Shown here: positions 53,250 through 59,771 of the stretch, in pieces
How positions within the stretch are numbered: position 1 is the stretch's first letter
How the letters are laid out: every line of letters starts with the position of its first letter
Assembly (NCBI GenBank): GCA_017613375.1
Contig: JAGADZ010000020.1
Span: 1 to 59,771, forward strand
Length of the DNA stretch: 59,771 bases
From: Bacteroidales bacterium
GTDB lineage: Bacteria; Bacteroidota; Bacteroidia; Bacteroidales; P3
Direction: 5' to 3'
Notes under the pieces: generated by a model
The model's input: only the letters and a program-made list of their open reading frames with translations
The model's database searches: none
What the model was told of the DNA's origin: nothing
Position numbers and translations under genes: made by a program

Positions 53250-53957
53250 TCACCATTCGTTAAAAAAGAGATGGCTGCCGAAAGTGGTGGCTTCATAATA
53301 AAAAGGACTTCCATAAGGTCCACCGAAAAACATCGGTCCCAAAGCACCTGTACGGTCATCTATATAGGTAAAATGGACATTAAGATAATTGTCGTCGCCA
53401 AAACGATACCGCATCGCTGCACTGAAAGCTGTAGCGTTAAGAGGCATAGGTTCTCCATTATAATACCACGGATTGACAAATACTCCCGCTGCAACATCTC
53501 CAGACATGTGCATAAGAGAGGCTGCAATCCAAAGACGGTCATTAACCTTGTATGTCGCCGACACTGTCGCAGAAAGAGCCATATGGTCAGGATTGCGATA
53601 TGGAGCCAAGCTTCGCGGCCTGTAGCCACTGACACGGTATCCCTCGGGCATTAGCGAAAAAGAATGGACAATTGAAAACCCTGCCTTAACAGTAACCCTA
53701 TCGTTCGGACGATAAACCGCCGATGGAGAAATACCAAAAACAGATGCAGCTGTATATGAACTGCCTATATAGGCTCCCCCCATTGACATATGAAATTCAA
53801 AAGGCTCAATAGTATCCAGAAGTTTTGTGTTGTCATACAAACGATGAATGGGCCTCTCCGAAGGTGGAAGCAAAGGTTCTTGACCCCGAACCACATACGA
53901 TCCACAACAGAGACAGAACAGGCAACACAACAATTGTATATATCCACTTGTTTTCAT
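53250..53957 (-). CDS. Outer-membrane protein
   Basis: 235 residues from ATG at 53957 with signal peptide MKTSGYIQLLCCLFCLCCGSYVVRGQ. Beta-strand-rich (FHMSMGGAYIGSSYT, RVTVKAGFSIVHSFS, MALSATVSATYKVNDRLWIAASLMHM, AMRYRFGDDNYLNVHFTYID) with a C-terminal W. No family assigned. Confidence 0.65.
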   Translation of the reverse strand: MKTSGYIQLLCCLFCLCCGSYVVRGQEPLLPPSERPIHRLYDNTKLLDTIEPFEFHMSMGGAYIGSSYTAASVFGISPSAVYRPNDRVTVKAGFSIVHSFSLMPEGYRVSGYRPRSLAPYRNPDHMALSATVSATYKVNDRLWIAASLMHMSGDVAAGVFVNPWYYNGEPMPLNATAFSAAMRYRFGDDNYLNVHFTYIDDRTGALGPMFFGGPYGSPFYYEATTFGSHLFFNEW

Positions 53958-54174
53958 TTCATCATCCAAGTCAAATGTTATTAGTTAACGTGGTTTTTAT
54001 GTTTTTAGTCTTGACAATGAAAAAAAAGATACAATCTCTGGTAAAAAAACGACGACAAACATCACCTCTACATGCCACATTTTTTCACAGACTGTTAAAA
54101 ATTATTATTTATTAATGAAACAAGCAAAATTCGATTACGTATATACAATATAAAAACACGTTTGGATATGATTT

Positions 54175-54945
54175 ATGATTCGAGCGGTATTTTTTGATAT
54201 TGACGGCACTTTGCTGAGTTACACCACTCACCAAATGCTCCAAAGCACCATCGAGGCTGTAGAAGCGATGAGGCAGAAGGGCATTAAGATGTTTATTTCA
54301 TCTGGTCGGCCAATGGTGTTGATTCCGCATTTCCCTGTTGAGTTTGATGGATACATCACAGTGAACGGAGGATACTGCTTTGTTGGTGACACTGTCGTAC
54401 ACCGCAACGCCATCGATGCCGACGACTGTGAAAGATGGCTTTCATATGTCGAGCAGCAGCAGATAACCACCATGTGTTTCACAGACAAAGAGATGTACAT
54501 CAACCGTATCGACCCCGTCTCTGCCGCATTACGGGACCAACTCGGTTTCGAAATGCCTCCATTAAGACCGCTAAGCGACATGCGAGGAAAAGAAGTCTAT
54601 CAATTTATTGCCGTCCAGCCTGCCGAAAAAGACGCCGAGGCTCTTTCCGTCTTAAACCGCTGCAGGATGCCAAGATGGCACCCAGCCTTCACCGACCTCA
54701 TACCTTGCGACAGCAGTAAAGCCGTGGGGATAGAATGCTTGCTGTCTCATTTTGGAATAGACCGCGAAGACTCAATGGCTTTTGGTGATGGTGCAAACGA
54801 CATCGAGATGCTCGACTATGTTGGATATGGAATAGCCATGGGCAATGCTTCCGACATAGTGAAAAAACACGCAAAATTCACCACAGACAGTGCTGACAAC
54901 GATGGAATTATGAGAGCTATCAAAAAAATGAAAATAATAGAATAA
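54175..54945 (+). CDS. HAD-superfamily (Cof-type, IIB) hydrolase
   Basis: Phosphatase of the haloacid dehalogenase superfamily, probably acting on sugar or nucleotide phosphates. 256 residues: motif I FFDIDGTLLS (nucleophile Asp8, Asp10), motif II ISSGRP, a long IIB cap, motif III Lys near SSKAVGIE, motif IV FGDGANDIEML. Complete. It stands alone with no clear promoter core in the AT-rich 53958-54174 gap upstream. Confidence 0.9.
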   Translation: MIRAVFFDIDGTLLSYTTHQMLQSTIEAVEAMRQKGIKMFISSGRPMVLIPHFPVEFDGYITVNGGYCFVGDTVVHRNAIDADDCERWLSYVEQQQITTMCFTDKEMYINRIDPVSAALRDQLGFEMPPLRPLSDMRGKEVYQFIAVQPAEKDAEALSVLNRCRMPRWHPAFTDLIPCDSSKAVGIECLLSHFGIDREDSMAFGDGANDIEMLDYVGYGIAMGNASDIVKKHAKFTTDSADNDGIMRAIKKMKIIE

Positions 54946-55034
54946 CTAACTAAAATTTAAAAACATAAACAAAAAACAAACAAATAAAATAAAAGAACAC
55001 GCTCGTTATGAAAGCGCAATAAAATAAGGGAGAA

Positions 55035-55868
55035 ATGAGAAAGGGATTGTTGTTGCTACTATTAATGATGATTCTTTCGCATTTGGGAATTACAGCCCAG
55101 AATGTGAAGGTTATCTCTTTTAATGTCTGCAACAGCGTATCATCCCGAAATGACGGCTCCCATTCATGGCCAAACAGGTCTGCTGCAGTAATAAGGATGC
55201 TAAAAGAAGAAAATCCCACAGTCTTTGGTCTCCAGGAGGCTTTGCTTGACCAATTATCCAATATTGACAAACCTTTCATGAAAAAATACCGACGCATCGG
55301 AGTGGGGCGAGACAACGGTATCACACGCGGTGAACACATGGCTATCTACTACAATTACCACCTGCTCGACCTTGTGTCTTACACCACACGATGGCTTAGT
55401 GAAACTCCAACGAGGCTTTCTGTCGGATGGGACGCCTCGTGTGCCCGCACTGTGACCATAGCCCTTTTCAGAGTAAAAGAAACAGGGAAAACGTTTTACT
55501 ATTTCAACACGCAACTTGACGACAAGGGAACCGTCGCACGAAAAGAGTCAGTCAAGTTATTGGCACAATTAATACAGAACGAGACCAAAAGCTCCATTCC
55601 TGTCATTGTAGGAGGAGACATGGATTCCAACATCGATGACCTGACATTCAACCCCCTATTTAGAATCGGAATGAACGAAGCTCGTGAAATAGCACTAAAA
55701 ACAGACCACAAAATAACATATACTGGTTACGGCAAGAAACGTCCTGCGATAAAAGACCATTTCCTCACTCGCGGTCTAAAAATATCACAATTCAGGACAA
55801 TCACGAAACGGTTTGGTGTGCCCTATCTTTCGGATCATTACCCTATCGAGATTATCTTCAGTCTATAG
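55035..55868 (+). CDS. Exported endonuclease/exonuclease/phosphatase-family protein
   Basis: 277 residues with a signal peptide (MRKGLLLLLLMMILSHLGITAQ). EEP-fold motifs: ISFNVCN, LQEALLDQL (metal Glu), GGDMDSNIDD, and the C-terminal SDHYPIEIIF with the catalytic His. Other EEP proteins are DNases, sphingomyelinases or inositol phosphatases; the sequence does not decide. The export signal suggests a periplasmic or secreted hydrolase. Confidence 0.88.
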   Translation: MRKGLLLLLLMMILSHLGITAQNVKVISFNVCNSVSSRNDGSHSWPNRSAAVIRMLKEENPTVFGLQEALLDQLSNIDKPFMKKYRRIGVGRDNGITRGEHMAIYYNYHLLDLVSYTTRWLSETPTRLSVGWDASCARTVTIALFRVKETGKTFYYFNTQLDDKGTVARKESVKLLAQLIQNETKSSIPVIVGGDMDSNIDDLTFNPLFRIGMNEAREIALKTDHKITYTGYGKKRPAIKDHFLTRGLKISQFRTITKRFGVPYLSDHYPIEIIFSL

Positions 55869-55870
55869 TT

Positions 55871-56470
55871 TCAGTCTCCTAAGATTTTCTTTTTCCAACG
55901 CTGGATAAAAGTAGGTTCAGGTTCCGGCTCTGGTGGACGGAATTGATATCGAACGCCAAGACCTATGGTATGATAATACGCCAATCCGTCAAGAACGTCA
56001 AGCATAGGACGATAATCAAGAGTGACCTGTAAAGGTAATTTCATCTTGATTTCAAGTCCAAGCAACACATCAACGCCAAGAATATCGAGACTGTTTTTTG
56101 TAAAAAAGGCAGAGGACCCCACACCGGCATAATAATACAGATTCCAGAATATCTTATGATGCCACTGATACAATACTGTAGCACTCCCCCATTGCGTATT
56201 TGATTGAATATATTGCACAGTTGTCTCTCCTGTGGCAGACGTTGTGTTAACAGGATAAAACACCTGCCTCTTACCCCATCCAAAATCGAATTCAAAACGG
56301 GACTTCTCACCTATAGTTCCTGTGATAACACTTATTTCTGCCCGACGGCGGTCGTCATAGCCTCCATAATTTGAAAGAGACGGCCTGAGACCAACAGAAA
56401 ACTGTGCCTCGGCGACAGAGAACATAGAGATAAATAAAATAAACAACGTGAAATTATTCGCTTTTTTCAT
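55871..56470 (-). CDS. Outer-membrane beta-barrel protein
   Basis: 199 residues from the ATG at 56470 (signal MKKANNFTLFILFISMFSVAEAQ). Alternating strands FSVGLRPSLSNYGGYDD, SRFEFDFGWGKRQVF, SATVLYQWHHKIFWNLYYYAGVGSSAFF, LDVLLGLEIKMKLPLQVTLDYRP and GLGVRYQF; a proline/glutamate stretch (PPEPEPEP) then a basic tail WKKKILGD. Convergent with the EEP gene, 2 nt apart. Function unknown. Confidence 0.7.
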   Translation of the reverse strand: MKKANNFTLFILFISMFSVAEAQFSVGLRPSLSNYGGYDDRRRAEISVITGTIGEKSRFEFDFGWGKRQVFYPVNTTSATGETTVQYIQSNTQWGSATVLYQWHHKIFWNLYYYAGVGSSAFFTKNSLDILGVDVLLGLEIKMKLPLQVTLDYRPMLDVLDGLAYYHTIGLGVRYQFRPPEPEPEPTFIQRWKKKILGD

Positions 56471-56538
56471 AATAATACACTTTATTATCGTAACGCGAAA
56501 CAAACGTTATTATTATACATACAAGCGATCAGGAGACC

Positions 56539-57438
56539 TTACAATTCTGGATTCCATTTTGTTCCGTAAGCCTCAGGATGGCGAAGGAGATACTGGTGAG
56601 CAACGAGTCCCATGGTGTGGCGTAGATTCATCTCGCTTACAAAGAACTCACCCGAAGGTGTCTTGTACATATCAATCCCTACATAGCCTTCATATGTCTG
56701 AGCAATATAAAGTTCCAACCATTTGGCAAGCATGGTCTTAAAACCATCAGAAATCTGCAATGTCTTACAAATATCATCGTCAGGCAAAAGAATATTACAT
56801 CTATATACCCCACTCTGGGTCTCAAACAAAGAATATCCAACAAAATGCACCTTATGGTCTTTTATCACATACTCCAATGCGAAATCATGTGTAACCTGTT
56901 TTCGCTGTTCTGCAATCACACAGCGTTGAATTGACACTGTTTTGTTTATCCAAGAGATGTCATTCTGAGAAAGGTCGCCATCAACCCACCTTATGCCTCG
57001 TCCCGACCCTGACCAAGGAGCCTTGAGCACTATAGAATCATTTTTTGTCAAGACCTGCCTTACCTCGTCAACACTACAACAGCTCCATGCATGTGGCTGA
57101 AGAGGAAGTACCGTTGTCCTGTGTTGTAATTTCCGTATTGATTCCAGTTTTCTGTCGTCAGGAAGGATCTCCAGTTCCATACCCTGCCGAAGGAGTGTCT
57201 GTTTCAACTGTTTGTTCCATCCCCAAGGAACCACAGCGTTTAACTCAACATGAGGATGGTTCTGTCGCCACGACTTATAATCATCCGCAGCTATCACAAC
57301 GGCATTGTCACCATATATAATACGCATTGCCCCCACCCCGCTTCTGGCAAAAGCCAGAGCCGATGATGGCGGAACGAAATTGCGATCTCCGTTAGCAAGA
57401 CACAGGTCATGCTCTGGATTGAATATATATATAGTCAT
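56539..57438 (-). CDS. ATP-grasp-like protein
   Basis: 299 residues, no signal. The end has ATP-grasp features: IVLKAPWSGSGRGIRWV (glycine-rich loop after a lysine), a hydrophobic EYV segment, EGYVGIDM and the metal-binding SEMNLRHTMGLVAHQY (E-x-N). The N-terminus MTIYIFNPEHDLCLANGDRNFVPPSSALAF recurs in Bacteroidota hypothetical proteins as I recall. A ligase acting on an unknown substrate is likely. Confidence 0.7.
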   Translation of the reverse strand: MTIYIFNPEHDLCLANGDRNFVPPSSALAFARSGVGAMRIIYGDNAVVIAADDYKSWRQNHPHVELNAVVPWGWNKQLKQTLLRQGMELEILPDDRKLESIRKLQHRTTVLPLQPHAWSCCSVDEVRQVLTKNDSIVLKAPWSGSGRGIRWVDGDLSQNDISWINKTVSIQRCVIAEQRKQVTHDFALEYVIKDHKVHFVGYSLFETQSGVYRCNILLPDDDICKTLQISDGFKTMLAKWLELYIAQTYEGYVGIDMYKTPSGEFFVSEMNLRHTMGLVAHQYLLRHPEAYGTKWNPEL

Positions 57439-57484
57439 TACCTAAACACCGGTGACAAATTATATTTATGAATACTATAATATA

Positions 57485-57520
57485 AAAAGGGGAGTATTGT
57501 ATAAACAGCTCCCCTTTTTT
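57485..57520 (-). terminator. Terminator of serA (bidirectional shape)
   Basis: Stem AAAAGGGGAG with CTCCCCTTTT, 14-nt loop, and T/A tracts on both sides. On the minus strand it follows the serA stop. Confidence 0.85.
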
Positions 57521-57539
57521 TCAATATTCTCTCAAGAAA

Positions 57540-58460
57540 TTATTTGTTGACCTGGAATTTGGTGCAACCGTTCTTGAAATATTCACTGATTTGATTAGCG
57601 GCAGCAATACCTGCATTGATGTTAGCCTCTTCAGTCTGGGCACCCATTTTCTTAGGTGTTGCGAAATAGCGGCCTTCAAATGCCTTGAATTCGGCATCTG
57701 CATCAGGCATGATATCGGTGACATACTTAATATCGGTACGTTCTGCCATAAGCTTCAACAGTTCAGGTTCGTTAATAACCTCTTTGCGGGCAGTGTTGAC
57801 GAGGATACCACCCTTGCGCATCTTGTTGACAAGAGCATAGTTGATGCTTTGTTTGGTCTCTGCTGTTGCGGGGATGTGGAGGGACACAACATCGCAGGTC
57901 TCAAACAGTGCATCCTGGTTGGCGACAGCAGTAGCCATACCGCTGGCATTGATTTGGTCAGCAGTAAGGAATGCATCGTATGCATATACTTCCATACCGA
58001 AGCCCTTGGCGATGCGGGCGACGCTGCGTCCCACATTACCGAAAGCGAGGATACCAAGTTTCTTGCCCATAAGTTCGGAACCGCTCTTGCCGTTGTAGAA
58101 ATTGCGGACACAGAATACGAGCAGACCCATAACGAGCTCAGCGACGGCGTTGCTGTTCTGGCCGGGGGTATTCATGGCGATGATGCCGCGAGCGGTGCAA
58201 GCCTCGAGGTCGAGGTTGTCGAAACCAGCACCGGCACGGACGACGATCTTAAGCTGTTTGGCATGGTCGATGACCTCTTTGGTAACCTTGTCTGAACGGA
58301 CGATAAGAGCATCGGCGTCAGCAACGGCTGCATAGAAATCATTCACATCGGTATATTTCTCGAGAAGAGCCAAAGTGTGGCCGTTCTTCTCAACCACTTC
58401 GCGGATGCCGTCAACGGCCACTTTTGCGAAGGGCTTTTCTGTTGCTACAAGAACTTTCAT
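57540..58460 (-). CDS. serA: D-3-phosphoglycerate dehydrogenase
   Basis: First enzyme of serine synthesis (3-phosphoglycerate to 3-phosphohydroxypyruvate with NAD). 306 residues from the ATG at 58460 (MKVLVATEKPFAKVAVDGI), short type without ACT domain. Substrate and NAD motifs: RAGAGFDNLDLEACTARGI, LGILAFGNVGRSVARIAKGFG, HIPATAETKQSINYAL, LVNTARKEV. The final catalytic block differs from the usual EPxP..HP form. A further ATG at 58499 would add 13 residues encoded by the heptad array; I prefer 58460. Downstream of serC, with the four-helix gene between. Confidence 0.9.
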   Translation of the reverse strand: MKVLVATEKPFAKVAVDGIREVVEKNGHTLALLEKYTDVNDFYAAVADADALIVRSDKVTKEVIDHAKQLKIVVRAGAGFDNLDLEACTARGIIAMNTPGQNSNAVAELVMGLLVFCVRNFYNGKSGSELMGKKLGILAFGNVGRSVARIAKGFGMEVYAYDAFLTADQINASGMATAVANQDALFETCDVVSLHIPATAETKQSINYALVNKMRKGGILVNTARKEVINEPELLKLMAERTDIKYVTDIMPDADAEFKAFEGRYFATPKKMGAQTEEANINAGIAAANQISEYFKNGCTKFQVNK

Positions 58461-58466
58461 TTTTTT

Positions 58467-58494
58467 GTGATTAGTGATTGGTGAATAGTGATTA
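58467..58494. repeat. GTGATTA heptad array upstream of serA (left arm)
   Basis: Four heptads of the GTGAWTR type, 6 nt before the serA ATG. Together with 58953-58980 it forms an imperfect inverted repeat (22 of 28 positions match) around the four-helix gene. Confidence 0.85.
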
Positions 58495-58502
58495 GACAAA
58501 TG

Positions 58503-58883
58503 CTAAACCTCTTCAGCAATCTGGTTGTTTTTTTCTATTTCTTTTTTAATGTGTTTGTGGAAACCGGCAAGTAGTTTTTGCACAGATTCCAACTTTTCAT
58601 CTATTTCATTCATGTTGTTAATACAACCAAGAGAATAAGCAATATAGCACCGAGTCTCAACTTCTGCCAACGAGCCAGAAGCCACATTAATGAAATGGTA
58701 TAGTTCCTTATTTGAATCCCTACCGCACCCTTCTGCTATATTAGACGGGACTGAAACTACAGCACGACGTAATTGTGCAGAAAGTCCATATTGCTCATTT
58801 TGCGGGAATTTCAGCATGGTATCATGTATCACTTTTACCAAGTCATTACTTTCTTGCCACACTTTTAAATCCCTATGGTACAT
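58503..58883 (-). CDS. Four-helix-bundle protein (23S rRNA IVS / Avd family)
   Basis: 126 residues. Family pattern from start to end: DLKVWQESNDLVKVIHDTMLKFPQNEQYGLSAQLRRAVVSVPSNIAEGCGRDSNKELYHFINVASGSLAEVETRCYIA. This family (PF05635/TIGR02436) is encoded inside intervening sequences of bacterial 23S rRNA and, as Avd, beside reverse transcriptases of diversity-generating retroelements; the fold is a basic four-helix bundle that binds nucleic acid or RT. Here it sits between serC and serA, on the same strand, framed by GTGATTA heptad arrays on both sides. A short inverted repeat (ATTCGT-A-ACGAAT, 58885-58897) lies just before the start codon. No RT or rRNA is nearby. Confidence 0.92.
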   Translation of the reverse strand: MYHRDLKVWQESNDLVKVIHDTMLKFPQNEQYGLSAQLRRAVVSVPSNIAEGCGRDSNKELYHFINVASGSLAEVETRCYIAYSLGCINNMNEIDEKLESVQKLLAGFHKHIKKEIEKNNQIAEEV

Positions 58884-58924
58884 AATTCGTAACGAATGAA
58901 TTTAGACCCTTCAATGGTAAACAT

Positions 58925-58980
58925 GTGAATAGTGACCAGTGATAGTATTGTCTATTCACTAATCACTATTCACTATCCAC
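58925..58980. repeat. Inverted GTGATTA heptad array after serC (right arm)
   Basis: Eight 7-nt units: three of the GTGANNN type, a TATTGTC spacer, then four of the reverse-complement type (TATTCAC, TAATCAC, TATTCAC, TATCCAC). The outer four are inverted relative to the array at 58467-58494. The inner pair can form a local hairpin. Confidence 0.88.
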
Positions 58981-58986
58981 CCAACA

Positions 58987-59771
58987 TTACTTATTAGCTT
59001 TCTCAAAATCCTGCATGCACTGGACGAGAGCCTCGACGGCCTCGACGGGGCAAGCATTGTAGAGGCTGGCACGGAAGCCACCAACGCTACGGTGCCCCTT
59101 GATGCCGACCATGCCACGCTCCTTGGCGAAAGCCATGAAAGCATCCTGCAGGTTCTCGCGGCCTTCAGCCATAACCCAGCAATGGTTCATGATAGAACGG
59201 TCTTCCTTCTCGGCAGTACCGCGGAACATGCTGTTGCGATCGATTTCCTCATAGAGCATGTTGCTCTTCTTAAGGTTGATTTTGTTCATGTTCTCAACAC
59301 CGCCAATGGTGTTCTTAACCCACTTCAGGGTCTCGTGCATAACAAAGATAGCGCTTACTGGAGGAGTGTTGAACATGGAGATGTTCTTAGCCTCTTCAGC
59401 AGCGTGGGTACGGAAGTCCACCATAGTTGGCAGAGGATTCATATACTGACGGTCGGTAATCTTGCCGAGGATGTCCTTGCGAACGATGTAGAAAGTAACA
59501 CCGGCAGGACCCACGTTCTTCTGGGCACCACCATAGATAAGACCATATTTCTTAACGTCGACGGGACGGCTCATGATGTCAGAGCTCATGTCGGCAACGA
59601 GCATAACATTGTTAATCTCGCTGGCATCCATGTCGCGACGGATCTCGGTACCGTAGATGGTGTTGTTGGTAGTGATGTGGAAGTAGTCGGCGTCAGCAGG
59701 AACTGTCCAGCCCTTGGGGATGTAGCTGTAAGTCTTGTCCTCGCTGCTGGCAACGATAACGGTCTCACCAA
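58987..59771 (-). CDS. serC: Phosphoserine aminotransferase, 5'-partial at window edge
   Basis: PLP-dependent second step of serine synthesis (also 3-hydroxy-4-phosphohydroxythreonine in B6 synthesis). The first in-window ATG (59631) is internal: upstream codons ([34 protein letters not shown]) are conserved SerC sequence and run to the window end. The PLP-lysine lies in [19 protein letters not shown]; the C-terminus has [25 protein letters not shown]. Part of the serC-serA operon. Confidence 0.93.
   Translation of the reverse strand, partial: GETVIVASSEDKTYSYIPKGWTVPADADYFHITTNNTIYGTEIRRDMDASEINNVMLVADMSSDIMSRPVDVKKYGLIYGGAQKNVGPAGVTFYIVRKDILGKITDRQYMNPLPTMVDFRTHAAEEAKNISMFNTPPVSAIFVMHETLKWVKNTIGGVENMNKINLKKSNMLYEEIDRNSMFRGTAEKEDRSIMNHCWVMAEGRENLQDAFMAFAKERGMVGIKGHRSVGGFRASLYNACPVEAVEALVQCMQDFEKANK

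Noticed and set aside
58467-58980. Diversity-generating retroelement
   Set aside because: The four-helix protein is related to Avd, but no reverse transcriptase, template repeat or variable-repeat gene is present in the window.
58467-58980. Ordinary insertion sequence
   Set aside because: The only ORF is not a transposase and the inverted ends are degenerate heptads without a clear target-site duplication.

Overview
The window reads as a chromosomal segment of a Bacteroidales bacterium. Reasons: promoter cores of the Bacteroides type (TAnnTTTG, sometimes with an upstream TTTG); Bacteroidota-type families (TonB-dependent receptor with a DUF4249 lipoprotein, DUF3127 protein, PepSY-like DUF2874 protein, putative porin of the PF14121 type, single-chain L-serine dehydratase, tRNA-associated RNase G/HU cluster); an Na+-NQR; and a three-subunit fumarate reductase/succinate dehydrogenase. 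I cannot name the genus. No phage, transposase, integrase or CRISPR array is visible; nearly all genes are ordinary chromosomal ones.

Layout. 1-3.3 kb: end of a dihydroorotase gene, a PepSY-like secreted protein, aspartase. 3.4-9.5 kb: complete nqrABCDEF operon. 9.6-13.5 kb: fumarate reductase/succinate dehydrogenase (membrane, flavoprotein, iron-sulfur). Aspartase supplies fumarate, and NQR plus Frd form the anaerobic electron chain. 13.5-19 kb: TonB-domain protein, CorA, folate cyclo-ligase, DUF3127 protein, PanD, a membrane protein of the LPG-synthase type, a heptose-phosphate adenylyltransferase. 19-28.7 kb: outer-membrane proteins, TrxB, SdaA, trigger factor, a lipoprotein, TcdA. 28.7-36.5 kb: a very large GH2-family protein that lacks both catalytic glutamates, an outer-membrane protein, and a lysine-fermentation segment (CoA-transferase subunit, KamE, KamD). 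36.7-43.5 kb: GH25 lysozyme, RNase G, a 29-residue basic protein, HU, a CPBP protease-like protein, tRNA-Arg(CCG), LuxS, MtnN, a DUF1846 protein. 43.7-57.4 kb: orphan histidine kinase, short-chain fatty acid transporter operon, TonB receptor/DUF4249 pair, iron-sulfur aldo/keto reductase, several small enzymes and barrels. 57.5-59.8 kb: serC and serA with a foreign-looking four-helix-bundle gene between them.

The most unusual feature is a family of short-period degenerate tandem arrays (6, 7 or 8 nt period) scattered at gene borders, at start codons and even inside conserved reading frames (nqrA, nqrB, nqrF, pyrC), where they are in frame and code for low-complexity peptides. Several are arranged as inverted pairs. 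One pair brackets a 23S-rRNA-intervening-sequence-type (Avd/IVP family) four-helix-bundle gene between serC and serA, so that the whole unit looks like an rRNA intervening sequence that has landed in an mRNA operon. This is my best candidate for an undescribed system.
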